Positions 25,562 to 34,651 are shown, counted from the stretch's first letter. The stretch is 64,000 nt of DNA from Georgenia sp. TF02-10 (GCF_022759505.1 NZ_CP094289.1:2108001-2172000); one strand, 5' to 3'. A program made the numbers and translations. The notes: generated from the sequence alone by a model not told the origin.

Positions 25562-26578
25562 TCAGCCGAACAGCGTGCCGGCCTCGGGCCGGGCGAGCCC
25601 GAGGTGGTCGTAGGCCGCCGGGGTGGCCACCCGGCCCCGGGGGCTGCGCACGATCAGCCCCTCCCGGACCAGGAACGGCTCGGCCACCGTCTCCACCGTC
25701 TCGGGCTCCTCCCCCACCGTCACCGCCAGCGTGGTCAGGCCCACCGGGCCGCCGCCGAACCGGGTGCACAGCGCGCGGAGCACCGCCCGGTCGAGCCGGT
25801 CCAGCCCGAGGCGGTCCACCTCGAAGACGTCGAGCGCGCCGTGCGCGGCGGCCAGGTCCAGGGCCCCGGTGCCGCGGACCTCGGCGAAGTCCTGGACCCG
25901 GCGCAGCAGCCGGTTGGCGATGCGCGGGGTGCCGCGGGAGCGGCTGGCGAGCTCGGCGGCGGCGTCGTCGTCCAGCCGGACCCCGAGCAGGCCGGCGGAG
26001 CGGCGGAGGACCTGCTCCAGCTCGGCCGGCTGGTAGTACTCCAGGTGCCCGGTGAAGCCGAACCGGTCCCGCAGCGGGGCGGGCAGCAGCCCGGCGCGGG
26101 TGGTCGCGCCGACCACGGTGAAGGGCGGCAGGGTCAGCGGGATCGACGTCGCCCCGGGCCCCTTGCCGACGACGACGTCCACCCGGTAGTCCTCCATCGC
26201 CAGGTAGAGCATCTCCTCGGCGGGGCGGGCGAGGCGGTGGATCTCGTCGATGAAGAGGATGTCGCGGTCCTGCAGCGAGGACAGGATCGCCGCCAGGTCC
26301 CCCGCGTGCTGGATCGCCGGCCCGGAGGTCAGCCGCAGCGCGCCGCCGACCTCGGCGGCGATGATCATCGCCAGGGTGGTCTTGCCCAGCCCGGGCGGGC
26401 CGGCGAGCAGCACGTGGTCCGGCGGGGCCTGCCGGGCCCGGGCGGCGTCCAGGACCAGGGAGAGCTGGTCGCGGACGACCTCCTGGCCGACGAACTCGGC
26501 CAGCCGCCGGGGCCGCAGGGCGGCCTCCGCGGCGCGCTCGACGTCGTCCGCGCCGGCGTCGAGGACCGGGTCAGCCAT
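25562..26578 (-). CDS. ruvB: Holliday junction branch migration helicase RuvB
   Basis: A 338-aa AAA+ motor of the RuvABC resolvasome. It shows Walker [10 protein letters not shown], Walker [11 protein letters not shown], sensor 1 GATTRAG, the arginine finger in LRDRFG, sensor 2 [19 protein letters not shown] and a C-terminal winged helix ([20 protein letters not shown]). The start MADPVLDAG overlaps the ruvA end by 8 bases. Confidence 0.97.
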   Translation of the reverse strand: MADPVLDAGADDVERAAEAALRPRRLAEFVGQEVVRDQLSLVLDAARARQAPPDHVLLAGPPGLGKTTLAMIIAAEVGGALRLTSGPAIQHAGDLAAILSSLQDRDILFIDEIHRLARPAEEMLYLAMEDYRVDVVVGKGPGATSIPLTLPPFTVVGATTRAGLLPAPLRDRFGFTGHLEYYQPAELEQVLRRSAGLLGVRLDDDAAAELASRSRGTPRIANRLLRRVQDFAEVRGTGALDLAAAHGALDVFEVDRLGLDRLDRAVLRALCTRFGGGPVGLTTLAVTVGEEPETVETVAEPFLVREGLIVRSPRGRVATPAAYDHLGLARPEAGTLFG

Positions 26579-27179
26579 GCTGGCCCCCCAGGTGCTGGAG
26601 GGCGGCGCGCAGCACCGCGGGCACCTCGCGCGGCGCGTCCTCGGCCGCGAGCACGGCGTGCACCGCGCCGTCGGCGACCTTCTCGGTCCAGCCGAGCTGG
26701 ACCAGCGCGGCGACGACGTCGGGCATGCCGTCCGTCCCGGGCGGCGGGACGGCGGCGGGTGCGTCGGGTCCCGGGGCCGGGGCGCCGAGCTTGTCGCCGA
26801 CCTCCAGGACGATCCGCTGGGCCCCCTTGCGACCGATGCCGGGGACCCGTTGCAGGGCGGCCAGGTCCTCACCGGTCACCGCCCGGCGCAGGCTGTCCGG
26901 GGTGTGCACGGCGAGGACGGCCAGCGCGAGCCGCGGGCCCACGCCGGAGACGGTCTGCAGGGTGGTGAAGACGGCGCGCTCGTCGTCGTCGGCGAAGCCG
27001 AAGAGGGTGAGGGAGTCCTCGCGGACCACGAGGGAGGTGGCCAGCCGCGCCTGCCGGCCCACGACCAGGCCGGCCAGGGTGGTGGGGGTGGCGTGCACGG
27101 CGACGCCGATGCCGCCGACGCCGAGGACCGCGTGGTCCAGGCCCACCGCCTCCACGGTGCCGGTCACTGAGGCGATCAC
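26571..27179 (-). CDS. ruvA: Holliday junction DNA-binding subunit RuvA
   Basis: A 202-aa protein that binds four-way junctions and loads RuvB. It has an N-terminal OB fold ([20 protein letters not shown]), tandem helix-hairpin-helix motifs ([35 protein letters not shown]) and a C-terminal domain that contacts RuvB ([20 protein letters not shown]). It starts at GTG 27179. A 152-bp gap, containing no gene, separates it from ruvC. Confidence 0.97.
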   Translation of the reverse strand: MIASVTGTVEAVGLDHAVLGVGGIGVAVHATPTTLAGLVVGRQARLATSLVVREDSLTLFGFADDDERAVFTTLQTVSGVGPRLALAVLAVHTPDSLRRAVTGEDLAALQRVPGIGRKGAQRIVLEVGDKLGAPAPGPDAPAAVPPPGTDGMPDVVAALVQLGWTEKVADGAVHAVLAAEDAPREVPAVLRAALQHLGGQHG

Positions 27180-27331
27180 GCCCTCCCCTTTCCGTTCGTG
27201 CCCGTCCGTCCGTCGGTGCCCGTGCCCGCGCCGGCGCCGGCCGCACGGCCGCCGTCGGGCCTGCCGTCCCGGCGACGCGGGGCAGCGGCAGCCCTCGCCG
27301 GCGCAGACCAGCGAACATGCGTACGGCCAGG

Positions 27332-27949
27332 TTAGCCCCTGGGGGTGACAGCGCCGGCCCGGCGCGCCGAGCGCTCGGCGGCGGCCCAGGCCCGCTGCGC
27401 CGGGGTGAGGCCGGTGCCGCTGGCCCGGGGCAGGGTGTCGGCGCCACCGTACTGGGCCCGCACCCCGCTGCCCTGCCCGCCGCCGCGCCAGGCGTGGCAG
27501 ATGGCCAGGGCGAGGGCGTCGGCGGCGTCGGCCGGGCTGGGGTGGGCGGGCAGGGTGAGGATGCGCCGGACCATCTCCTGGACCTGCTTCTTCTCGGCCC
27601 GGCCGTTGCCGGTCACCGCCGCCTTGACCTCGCTGGGGGTGTGCAGCGCGAGGGGCAGGTGCGCCCGCGCCGCGGCGAGCATGGCGACGCCGGCCACCTG
27701 GGAGGTGCCGGTGACGCTGCGCACGTTGGCCTGGGCGAAGACGCGCTCGACGGCGACGACGTCCGGGCGCAGCTCGGTGAGCCAGGCCTGGAGCTGCTCG
27801 GCGACGGCGAGCAGCCGCAGCTGGGGGGCCAGGTCGGCGGGGGTGCGCACCACGCCGACCCGGACGAGGGTGACCCGCCGGCCGGCCGCGGCGTCGACCA
27901 CGCCCAGGCCGCACCGGGTCAGGCCCGGGTCCACGCCGAGGATCCGCAC
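27332..27949 (-). CDS. ruvC: Holliday junction endonuclease RuvC
   Basis: A 205-aa endonuclease that cuts junctions symmetrically. The acidic active site is recognisable: the first aspartate in [12 protein letters not shown], the glutamate in [10 protein letters not shown] and the aspartates in [15 protein letters not shown] 27949 is chosen because AGGGTAGGGAC precedes it and RuvC proteins begin exactly here. The C-terminal ~40 residues are a Gly/Ala/Arg-rich extension. Confidence 0.97.
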   Translation of the reverse strand: MRILGVDPGLTRCGLGVVDAAAGRRVTLVRVGVVRTPADLAPQLRLLAVAEQLQAWLTELRPDVVAVERVFAQANVRSVTGTSQVAGVAMLAAARAHLPLALHTPSEVKAAVTGNGRAEKKQVQEMVRRILTLPAHPSPADAADALALAICHAWRGGGQGSGVRAQYGGADTLPRASGTGLTPAQRAWAAAERSARRAGAVTPRG

Positions 27950-28160
27950 GTCCCTACCCTCGCACCGAGGTGGGACACGGCCGGGTAGCGACACCCCGGC
28001 GGTGAGGTTGGGCCACCCGGCCCCGGTCTCCGTCGGCGGGCCGGGCTCCCCGCGCACCGGCCCGCCGTCGCGAATCAAGCGCGGTGAGCCGGCCCCCGGG
28101 CCGGTATCGCGGCGTGTGCGGCGGCCCCGCACCGGCGCGGTCGCCGTCGGCGGGCCGGGC

Positions 28161-28922
28161 TCAGGCGTCCGCGCCGACCGCCGCCATGACCTCGTCGGAG
28201 GCGTCGAAGTTGGCGTAGACGTTCTGCACGTCGTCGCTGTCCTCCAGGGCGTCGATCAGGCGCAGCACCTTCCGCGCGCCGTCGGCGTCCACCTCGACCT
28301 CCATCGACGGCACGAACTGCGCCTCGGCGGAGTCGTAGTCCAGCCCGGCCTCGACCAGCGCGGTGCGGACCGCGACGACGTCGGCGGGCTCGGAGATCAC
28401 CTCGAACGCGTCACCGAGGTCGTTGACCTCCTCGGCGCCGGCGTCCAGCACCGCGGCCAGCACGTCGTCCTCGGTGAGCCCGTCGGTCTTGGGCACCACG
28501 ACGACGCCGCGCCGGTTGAACAGGTAGGACACCGAGCCGGGGTCGGCGAGGTTGCCGCCGTTGCGGGTGAAGGCGACCCGGACGTCGGAGGCGGCGCGGT
28601 TGCGGTTGTCGGTGAGGCACTCCACCAGGACCGCGACGCCGCCTGGCGCGTAGCCCTCGTACATGATCGTCTCGTAGTCCGCGCCGCCGGCCTCGGCGCC
28701 GGAGCCGCGCTTGACCGCCCGGTCGATGTTGTCCGCCGGGACTGAGGACCGCTTGGCCTTCTGGATGGCATCGAACAGGGTGGGGTTGCCGGCCGGGTCG
28801 CCGCCACCGGTGCGGGCGGCGACCTCGATGTTCTTGATCAGCCGCGCGAAGAGCTTGCCGCGCTTGGCGTCGATGGCCGCCTTCTTGTGCTTGGTGGTGG
28901 CCCACTTGGAGTGACCGGACAT
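28161..28922 (-). CDS. yebC: YebC/TACO1-family protein
   Basis: A 253-aa protein beginning [25 protein letters not shown], the hallmark N-terminus of YebC. The conserved [12 protein letters not shown] and [22 protein letters not shown] follow. The family is linked to transcription regulation and, more recently, to relief of ribosome stalling; which applies here cannot be read from the sequence. It lies 15 bp after pdxT and 211 bp before ruvC, in the common actinobacterial order. Confidence 0.95.
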   Translation of the reverse strand: MSGHSKWATTKHKKAAIDAKRGKLFARLIKNIEVAARTGGGDPAGNPTLFDAIQKAKRSSVPADNIDRAVKRGSGAEAGGADYETIMYEGYAPGGVAVLVECLTDNRNRAASDVRVAFTRNGGNLADPGSVSYLFNRRGVVVVPKTDGLTEDDVLAAVLDAGAEEVNDLGDAFEVISEPADVVAVRTALVEAGLDYDSAEAQFVPSMEVEVDADGARKVLRLIDALEDSDDVQNVYANFDASDEVMAAVGADA

Positions 28923-28937
28923 GTGTGCTCCCTGGTG

Positions 28938-29726
28938 CTAGCGCTGCTGGCGGCCGCCCGGCGTCGTCGCGCCGAGGATCATCTCCACGAAGTACCGGTG
29001 GACCCGCGCGTCGCCCCCGATCTCGGGGTGGAAGGCGGTGGCGAGCAGCCTGCCGTGCCGAACTGCCACGATCTTACCGTCGGCGCTGCCGCCACGGTCG
29101 GCGGCGCCCTCGTCGACGGCGGCCGTCGCCTCGCCGGGCGTGCTCGGCGTGTCGTCCGTGGCCGCCGCGGCGTCGTCGGCGGTGGCCCCGGACTCGCCGG
29201 TGCGCCGACCGCCGTCGGCAACGACGCTCCCGGCGCCCGTGCGAGCCAGGACCTCCACGTCCGCCCCGACCTCCTCCACCCACGGCGCCCGGATGAACAC
29301 CGCGTGCAGGTCCGGGCCCTCGCCGGTGACGGCCGGCGCGCGCAGGTCCTCCTCGAAGGAGTCCACCTGCCGGCCGAAGGCGTTGCGCCGCACGGTCATG
29401 TCGATCCCGCCCAGCGTCTGCTGGTCGGCGGTGGCGTCCCGGACCCGGTCGGCCAGCAGGATCATCCCGGCGCAGGAGCCGAAGACGGGCAGCCCGCCGG
29501 TGATCCGCTCCCGCAGCGGCGCGAAGAGGTCGAAGGCGCGCAGCAGCTTCTCGATGGTCGTCGACTCCCCGCCGGGCAGGACCAGGCCGTCGACGGCGGC
29601 CAGCTCGGCGGGCCGGCGCACCGGGACGGCCTGCGCCCCCGCCGCGGTGAGCGCCGCGAGGTGCTCGCGGACGTCGCCCTGCAGGGCGAGCACGCCCACG
29701 CGGGGCGGCGGCGGGGAGGCGGTCAC
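28938..29726 (-). CDS. pdxT: pyridoxal 5'-phosphate synthase glutaminase subunit PdxT
   Basis: A class I glutaminase that feeds ammonia to PdxS. It has [11 protein letters not shown] near the N-terminus, the substrate loop [12 protein letters not shown], the nucleophile cysteine in [11 protein letters not shown] and the catalytic His-Glu in AFHPEIGGD. At 262 aa it is about 60 residues longer than usual. The excess is one acidic, Asp/Ala/Gly-rich insertion (from [12 protein letters not shown] to GGSADG) just before the HPE strand. GTG 29726 is preferred because the frame upstream is not protein-like. Its partner pdxS is about 2.8 kb away rather than adjacent. Confidence 0.93.
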   Translation of the reverse strand: MTASPPPPRVGVLALQGDVREHLAALTAAGAQAVPVRRPAELAAVDGLVLPGGESTTIEKLLRAFDLFAPLRERITGGLPVFGSCAGMILLADRVRDATADQQTLGGIDMTVRRNAFGRQVDSFEEDLRAPAVTGEGPDLHAVFIRAPWVEEVGADVEVLARTGAGSVVADGGRRTGESGATADDAAAATDDTPSTPGEATAAVDEGAADRGGSADGKIVAVRHGRLLATAFHPEIGGDARVHRYFVEMILGATTPGGRQQR

Positions 29727-29777
29727 GGCTGCCGATCCTACGTCCGGGCGGCCCGCGGCTGGGCTACGGTGCCCAGG

Positions 29778-30569
29778 GTGAGCGCCAGCTTCGTCGTCCC
29801 CGCCCGGTTCTGCGGCCCGCCGCGCTCGGCCAACGGCGGCTGGGTCAGCGGTCATGCGGCGGCGCTGCTAGCGACCGGCGCCGACCGGCCGGCCGTGACC
29901 GTCCGCCTGCTCAGCCCGCCGCCCCTGGACCGGCCGATGCAGGTCCGGCGGGACGGGGACAACGTGGAGGTCCTGGCCGGGGACCGGCCGGTCCTCCAGG
30001 CCCGCCCCGCGCCGGCCCTCACCGGCGGCGTCCCGGGCCCGATCAGCTTCGCGGCCGCCGTCGCGGCCGGGGACTCCTTCCCGGGCCTGGTCGACCATCC
30101 CTTTCCCACCTGCTTCGTGTGCGGCACGGACCGGGTGCCGGGCGATGCTCTCGCCCTGCGTCCCGGGCCGGTGCCCGGCGGTGGCGCGGACGCGGCGGGC
30201 GGCGGCGGGGTCGACGACGGAAGAGGTCGCGACGGGGGCGACGGGGTTCTGCACGCGGCGGCCTGGGTGCCGACGGAGACGTCGACCGAGCTGGTCTGGG
30301 CGGCGCTGGACTGCCCGGGTGCCTGGGCGCTCGACGTCGGCGGCCGGCCCATGGTGCTCGGCACCATGACGGCGCAGGTGCTGGCGCTGCCCGTCCCCGG
30401 CGCCGAGCACGTGGTGCTCGGCTGGCGGCGCGGCGGGTCGGGCCGCAAGCACTTCAGCGGGACCGCCCTGTACACCGGGGACGGTCGCCTGCTCGCCCGG
30501 GCCGAGGCGGTGTGGATCCAGGTCGACCCGGCGGCGATCCTGCCGGCGGGAGAACCCGCTGCCGGGTGA
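29778..30569 (+). CDS. hotdog-fold thioesterase-like protein
   Basis: A 263-aa protein with no signal peptide. Visible markers are [11 protein letters not shown] (a Cys-x-x-Cys pair), [21 protein letters not shown] and [16 protein letters not shown], which resemble uncharacterised acyl-CoA thioesterase-like hotdog proteins of Actinobacteria. A Gly/Asp-rich insertion follows the CVCG segment. GTG 29778 ([15 protein letters not shown]) is chosen because GCCCAGG precedes it. It is divergent from pdxT and sits in the segment separating pdxT from pdxS. The function is inferred only from overall pattern. Confidence 0.65.
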   Translation: MSASFVVPARFCGPPRSANGGWVSGHAAALLATGADRPAVTVRLLSPPPLDRPMQVRRDGDNVEVLAGDRPVLQARPAPALTGGVPGPISFAAAVAAGDSFPGLVDHPFPTCFVCGTDRVPGDALALRPGPVPGGGADAAGGGGVDDGRGRDGGDGVLHAAAWVPTETSTELVWAALDCPGAWALDVGGRPMVLGTMTAQVLALPVPGAEHVVLGWRRGGSGRKHFSGTALYTGDGRLLARAEAVWIQVDPAAILPAGEPAAG

Positions 30570-30640
30570 GCCCTGGGCGGTCCCCCTGATCCACGGCCAC
30601 GCCCACGGCCACTGCCCCCGGTCCACGGTTCACCGGTGAC

Positions 30641-30709
30641 GTGCCACACCGAGGGGCTGCCAGGTGCCTGCAGGTCTCGTGCCGAGGGGCTGCACAGGTG
30701 CGGGCAGGT
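30641..30709. repeat. two imperfect ~32-bp direct repeats
   Basis: Blocks of the form GTGCC-(ACAC)-CGAGGGGCTGC-CAGGTGC-GGCAGGT occur at 30641-30675 and 30679-30709, filling the gap between the convergent hotdog and Nudix genes. The second is preceded by GGTCTC and a GTGCC, resembling the head of the 25-bp hairpin repeats elsewhere; this link is weak. Confidence 0.5.
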
Positions 30710-30710
30710 G

Positions 30711-31265
30711 TTAGACCGAGGACTCCGCCAGGTGTGGTGTCGTCCCGTCCCACCCGGCCAGGAGCCGGCGGACGAGGCCCGGCAGCTGGGTCGGGTAGAC
30801 CACGGCACCACCGGCCAGCGCGGCCTCCAGGTCGTCCAGGTCCCACCAGCGCATCTCGTCCAGGACGTCCCGCTCGAGGTCCGTCCAGCCGTCGGTGGAG
30901 AGGTCACGGCCGGCGGAGACCCGGGCGAGGAAGAACTCCTCGTCCTGACGGCAGGTCACCCGCGCGAAGTCGAACACCGCGCTGCGGGTCAGCACCGGGC
31001 CGACCAGCTCGGCCGGTGCGACGACGAACCCGGTCTCCTCCAGCACCTCCCGGACGGCACCGGCGCGGGTGTCCTCCCCCGGGTCAATCCCGCCGCCAAC
31101 GGTGAACCACCACGACCGGGTCGGGTCGCCGACGTCGTGGCCGCGGACCAGCATGATGCGGTCATCCTCGTCCAGGAGGATCACCCGGGCGGCCCGCCGG
31201 AAGGGCAGCCCGTCCGCGCCGGCCTGCCACTCCGGGCCGAGGCCGTAGGTGAGCGGGTCAGGCAC
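30711..31265 (-). CDS. Nudix hydrolase
   Basis: A 184-aa protein with a complete Nudix box (GGIDPGEDTRAGAVREVLEE followed by TG), so it should hydrolyse a nucleoside diphosphate-linked substrate using Mg2+. The beta strands before it (RAARVILLDEDDRIMLVRG) and after it (FFLARV...EMRWWDLDDLEA) are normal for the fold. The substrate is unknown. It is convergent with the hotdog gene and adjoins the pdxS-derived duplicate. Confidence 0.9.
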   Translation of the reverse strand: MPDPLTYGLGPEWQAGADGLPFRRAARVILLDEDDRIMLVRGHDVGDPTRSWWFTVGGGIDPGEDTRAGAVREVLEETGFVVAPAELVGPVLTRSAVFDFARVTCRQDEEFFLARVSAGRDLSTDGWTDLERDVLDEMRWWDLDDLEAALAGGAVVYPTQLPGLVRRLLAGWDGTTPHLAESSV

Positions 31266-31290
31266 GGCGTGCTCGCCGTCGGCGGCTCAC

Positions 31291-31345
31291 CCAGCCGCGC
31301 TCCGCCAGGCGGTGCGGGACCGGGACGTCGTCGACGTTGATGCCG
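31291..31345 (-). repeat. partial duplicate of the pdxS 3' end
   Basis: This 55-bp block matches 32555-32609, the end of pdxS, with about three mismatches. On the minus strand it reads [18 protein letters not shown], but a base inserted at the stop lets the frame run on. The two copies flank ~1.2 kb containing the abi remnant and vapBC, which suggests an integration or duplication event targeted to the end of pdxS. Confidence 0.8.
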
Positions 31346-31502
31346 TGGTCCGCGGTTGACGCCCGTCCTCTGGAGGTCGCGCGAGGGATCGTCGAAAGAC
31401 TGAGCACGGTCATCAGAGTACTCAGGGCATGTTGCCGAGACTGTCGCGTTGACCAGGCGTGAACTCCTGAGGGTCGCTCGAGCAGGCGGTGTCCACCCGC
31501 GC

Positions 31503-31557
31503 TAAGGTCGTCCCATCATCATCAGCCCGTCGCCGGAAGGTGCGGGCTGATTTCTGT
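31503..31557 (+). ncRNA. candidate abiF-type RNA leader
   Basis: A -10-like TAAGGT (31503-31508) precedes CATCATC and a hairpin. ATCAGCCCG (31521-31529) pairs with CGGGCTGAT (31543-31551) around a loop containing CCGGAAGG, followed by TTTCTGTT. The element lies directly ahead of an Abi_2-family remnant, as the Rfam abiF RNA motif does. I make this match from memory; a covariance search is needed. Confidence 0.45.
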
Positions 31558-31571
31558 TCAAGGAGCTCCAT

Positions 31572-31797
31572 GTGGAGTACACGAAGCCCTGGCTCTCGGT
31601 GAGCAGCAGGTCCAGCGGCTGGCGAGTCGCGGGGGCGACGTCGGCGACGGTGACCATGCAGCGGCGCTCCTGAAGGCGGTCGGGTGCTACCGCCTCACCG
31701 GCTATCTCTACCCGCTCCGAGAGTCCGAGCAGTACATCCCGCTCGGCGAGTGTGTGAGGGGCGGGCAGGTCGGCCACGTTGATGCCATGGTCCAAGA
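31572..31797 (+). pseudogene. N-terminal remnant of an Abi_2 (AbiF-like) abortive infection gene
   Basis: GTG 31572 starts VEYTKPWLSV. A one-base deletion at about 31600 shifts the frame, after which EQQVQRLASRGGDVGD and AAALLKAVGCYRLTGYLYPLR follow, the typical Abi_2 N-terminus. Similarity fades after about 31740 and the C-terminal two thirds are missing; the remnant runs into the 3' end of the convergent vapC. It has AAGGAG upstream and the candidate abiF-type hairpin before that. It is non-functional as it stands. Confidence 0.7.
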
Positions 31798-31803
31798 TTG
31801 CTG

Positions 31804-32205
31804 TCAGGCGATCACGCGGACGGGACACCGGGCAACACCGGCTTTCGCAATCCGAGCATCTGCGGTGACAAACGTCAGGTCGTGCGACTCGGCGACGGCG
31901 ACGTATCCGGCGTCGTAGGCCGAGAGGTTTGCGCGCAGTTCCCACACTCGGGACACGTGCGGGCCGGTGGGGGCGACCGCGACCGTCACCGCCCTGAGCC
32001 ACTCCACTGCCGCATCGGCGTCGGCCGGATCGATCTTGCCGCCAAGAGCCAATGCGCGGACGGTGCTGAGGAACTCGATCCTCCAGTGCTCCGGGACCAA
32101 CCAATCCGGATCGCGTCGCATCGCTCGGGTCGCCCCGATGACACGGGAGTCAACATCCGGGTCACCGAACAGCAGGACCGCAACAGATGCGTCGGGAACG
32201 ATCAC
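31804..32205 (-). CDS. vapC: VapC-type PIN-domain toxin
   Basis: A 133-aa ribonuclease toxin. The four acidic positions of the PIN active site are present: MIVPDAS at the N-terminus, the glutamate in EHWRIEFLS, the aspartate in SAYDAGYVAVAE and TADARIAK. Its ATG overlaps the VapB stop (ATGA at 32202-32205), as usual for such pairs. It would cleave tRNA or rRNA when freed from VapB. It sits between pdxS and the copy of the pdxS 3' end. Confidence 0.92.
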   Translation of the reverse strand: MIVPDASVAVLLFGDPDVDSRVIGATRAMRRDPDWLVPEHWRIEFLSTVRALALGGKIDPADADAAVEWLRAVTVAVAPTGPHVSRVWELRANLSAYDAGYVAVAESHDLTFVTADARIAKAGVARCPVRVIA

Positions 32206-32435
32206 GCCCCATCGCGCCCGGCGGCACGGGCCTCGAGGACGTCTTCGGCCGTGAAGCCCGACCGGCCACGCCGGGCGACGACCTCATCGATCAGCGCCCG
32301 GTTTCCAGCGAACGACGCCTCGCGGACGACCACCTCGCGAAGGTACATATTCAGCGACTGCCCGCGCTCTCGCGCGCGCTCGGCGAGCACGGCACGAACG
32401 TCGTCAGGCACATCGCGGATCTGCAGGTACGGCAT
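32202..32435 (-). CDS. vapB: VapB-type antitoxin (RHH)
   Basis: A 77-aa antitoxin. The N-terminal ribbon-helix-helix is YLQIRDVPDDVRAVLAERA then SLNMYLREVVV; the C-terminal toxin-binding tail contains SGFTAEDVLEARA. The region upstream (32436-32465) is AT-richer and holds TGTACTGTTAGTGCA, an imperfect inverted repeat that could be the autoregulatory operator. It is complete and in frame, so the pair is probably active. Confidence 0.9.
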   Translation of the reverse strand: MPYLQIRDVPDDVRAVLAERARERGQSLNMYLREVVVREASFAGNRALIDEVVARRGRSGFTAEDVLEARAAGRDGA

Positions 32436-32551
32436 GCACTAACAGTACACGCATTCTGCATGGGCCTGGCGTCGAGCGAAGTGCGACGCCGACCTGGTGC
32501 GGGCGAACAGCGTGGACGCCGACGACGCGCCGGGAACGACGTGCGGCGCGA

Positions 32552-33463
32552 TCACCAGCCACGCTCGGCCAGGCGGTGCGGGACCGGGATGTCGTCGACG
32601 TTGATGCCGACCATGGCCTCGCCCAGGCCGCGGGAGACGTCGGCGATGACCGCCGGGTCGTCGTAGAAGGTGGTGGCGCGCACGATCGCGGCGGCGCGCT
32701 GGGCGGGGTTGCCGGACTTGAAGATGCCCGAGCCGACGAAGACGCCCTCGGCGCCGAGCTGCATCATCATCGCGGCGTCGGCCGGGGTGGCGATCCCGCC
32801 GGCGGTGAACAGGACCACCGGGAGCTTGCCCGCCTCGGCGACCTCCTTGACGAGCTCGTACGGCGCCTGGAGCTCCTTGGCGGCGACGTAGAGCTCGTCC
32901 TCGGGCAGGGACTGCAGGCGGCGGATCTCCTGGCGGATGGCGCGCATGTGGGTGGTCGCGTTGGAGACGTCGCCGGTGCCGGCCTCGCCCTTGGAGCGGA
33001 TCATCGCCGCGCCCTCGGTGATGCGCCGCAGCGCCTCGCCCAGGTTGGTGGCACCGCAGACGAAGGGGACCGTGAAGCGCCACTTGTCGATGTGGTTGGC
33101 GTAGTCGGCGGGGGTCAGCACCTCGGACTCGTCGACGTAGTCCACGCCGAGGGCCTGGAGCACCTGCGCCTCGACGAAGTGGCCGATCCGGGCCTTGGCC
33201 ATGACCGGGATGGAGACGGCGGAGATGATGCCGTCGATCATGTCCGGGTCGCTCATCCGGGAGACCCCGCCCTGGGCGCGGATGTCGGCCGGGACGCGCT
33301 CGAGGGCCATGACGGCGACGGCGCCCGCATCCTCGGCGATCTTCGCCTGCTCGGGGGTGACGACGTCCATGATGACGCCGCCCTTGAGCATCTCCGCCAT
33401 CCCGCGCTTGACCCGGGCCGTGCCCTGCTTGGGGGCGCCGTTGGCGAACTCGTTCTCAGACAC
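32552..33463 (-). CDS. pdxS: pyridoxal 5'-phosphate synthase lyase subunit PdxS
   Basis: A 303-aa TIM-barrel enzyme that makes PLP from ribose 5-phosphate, glyceraldehyde 3-phosphate and ammonia from PdxT. It shows [21 protein letters not shown], the active lysine region [23 protein letters not shown] and the C-terminal [15 protein letters not shown] 33463 is preferred over ATG 33514. GAGGA lies 6 bases upstream of the GTG, known PdxS proteins start at this point, and the upstream ATG lies within the probable -10 TAGAAT. The 3' end was the target of a duplication (see 31291-31345). Confidence 0.96.
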   Translation of the reverse strand: MSENEFANGAPKQGTARVKRGMAEMLKGGVIMDVVTPEQAKIAEDAGAVAVMALERVPADIRAQGGVSRMSDPDMIDGIISAVSIPVMAKARIGHFVEAQVLQALGVDYVDESEVLTPADYANHIDKWRFTVPFVCGATNLGEALRRITEGAAMIRSKGEAGTGDVSNATTHMRAIRQEIRRLQSLPEDELYVAAKELQAPYELVKEVAEAGKLPVVLFTAGGIATPADAAMMMQLGAEGVFVGSGIFKSGNPAQRAAAIVRATTFYDDPAVIADVSRGLGEAMVGINVDDIPVPHRLAERGW

Positions 33464-33512
33464 GTGGATCCTCGGGGTCGTGATGGGGGTGGCGGGAGCT
33501 CTGGACGCAACC

Positions 33513-33518
33513 ATTCTA
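33513..33518 (-). promoter_or_regulatory. -10 element of pdxS
   Basis: TAGAAT on the minus strand, about 50 bp before the GTG start. The -35 region is weak, as is often seen in GC-rich genomes. The rest of the gap up to 33726 (about 200 bp) shows no gene or other signal. Confidence 0.5.
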
Positions 33519-33726
33519 GTCGCGTCCGGCGGGTGTCGGGCTGGGGTGGAGAGGTCCTCGGCGGCCGACGGCGACCGGCCAGGTTCCGCCGTCTGCGCCG
33601 ACTCGCGGCCCGCTGCGCCCCCGCCATCGGACGGTCAGCTCCCGACGCCGGCCGGCCAGGCTCCGCCGCCCGAGGCCGCGGACCGCCAGGCTGGGTCCCG
33701 CCGTCGCCGGCCGACGGGTAGGTGGG

Positions 33727-34635
33727 TCACGGCCCGGGGGCGAGGTCCTTCTCGAACAGCACCGCCGGCATCCCGGCGACGACCGTGGACCCAGTGCGCA
33801 CGAACCCGAGCGAGGCGTACAGCGCCACGGCTGCCCGCTGCTGCTCCGTCGTGTCAAGGACGAGGCGACGGAAGCCGAGATCCACCGCGCGGTCCTCGAG
33901 CGCACGCGCGACCGCGCGGCCGACACCACGACCCTGCCAGCGCGGGAGCACGCGCATGCGCTTCACCTCGGCTGTGACGACGTCCACCGGGCGCAGTGCG
34001 CCCATCCCGACGACGACGGGTCCGAGCGTCGCGACGAGGAACTCGCCGCCGGCCTGCACGTACGCGGCCTCGACGTCCTCCAGGTCGTCGTCCCACCCGC
34101 CCGGGCCGGCGTGCGCACCAGCTGCCCACAGCGCGGCGTGGTGCAGGCGGATCACCTCCGGCACGTCGCGCTCGACGACTCGGCGCACCCTGGGCGTCGA
34201 CGTATGCGGGGCGACCCGGCGCACGTCGCGGAGCAGCACCGCGTGGTCGACGGCGAGTGCGTCGTTGGCCACGCCGCCGTCCCCGGCCCGCAAGGGCCAC
34301 CACCGCGCCTCAGCCCCGTTGCTCGCCGCACGCACCTGCGCTGGCTCGGGCAGGACCGCCAGGTGGAGGAGGCTCGCGTACCGACCGCGCGGGTCACGCC
34401 CCGGGTCTGTGTAGCACCCGAGCAGCACGAGGTCCTCCGGCCCGAGCACGACGCCCGTCTCCTCGGCGAGCTCCCGGCACGCGGCGTCGAGCGTCGGCTC
34501 GTCAGGGTCGACGGTGCCGCCAGGCAGTGCCCAGCGACCCTCCTGCGGCGGATCCGCGCTCCGGACCAGCAGCACGGTCCAGGCCGCACCCTCTCGTGCG
34601 AGCACGGCCACGTCGACGGTCAACGCCCAGACCAC
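33727..34635 (-). CDS. Nudix hydrolase-GNAT acetyltransferase fusion
   Basis: A 302-aa two-domain protein. Residues ~1-150 carry a Nudix fold with a full box (GGTVDPDEPTLDAACRELAE then ETG). Residues ~155-302 are a GNAT domain with the acetyl-CoA loop LPRWQGRGVGRAVARAL and the C-terminal VALYASLGFVRTG. Both catalytic motifs look intact. GTG 34635 is chosen because GCGGGAG lies about 10 bases upstream; it sits 16 bp after the prsW stop. The substrate of either domain is unknown. Fusion of these two small-molecule enzymes suggests sequential action on one metabolite (inference). Confidence 0.85.
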   Translation of the reverse strand: MVWALTVDVAVLAREGAAWTVLLVRSADPPQEGRWALPGGTVDPDEPTLDAACRELAEETGVVLGPEDLVLLGCYTDPGRDPRGRYASLLHLAVLPEPAQVRAASNGAEARWWPLRAGDGGVANDALAVDHAVLLRDVRRVAPHTSTPRVRRVVERDVPEVIRLHHAALWAAGAHAGPGGWDDDLEDVEAAYVQAGGEFLVATLGPVVVGMGALRPVDVVTAEVKRMRVLPRWQGRGVGRAVARALEDRAVDLGFRRLVLDTTEQQRAAVALYASLGFVRTGSTVVAGMPAVLFEKDLAPGP

Positions 34636-34651
34636 GCGGACGGGCTCCCGC

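Noticed and set aside
30673-30709. Third member of the 25-bp hairpin repeat family
   Set aside because: It shares GGTCTC and GTGCC, but the period is different and the stem is imperfect; it is recorded only as a simple direct repeat.
31502-32104. Minus-strand frame reading GINVADLPAPHTLAER as another PdxS tail
   Set aside because: It is antisense to the clear Abi_2 remnant, and the resemblance is limited to one short stretch; it is probably coincidence or a minor recombination trace.
33464-33514. Longer PdxS starting at ATG 33514
   Set aside because: That ATG lies within the probable -10 TAGAAT and has no ribosome site; the GTG at 33463 has GAGGA and matches family length.
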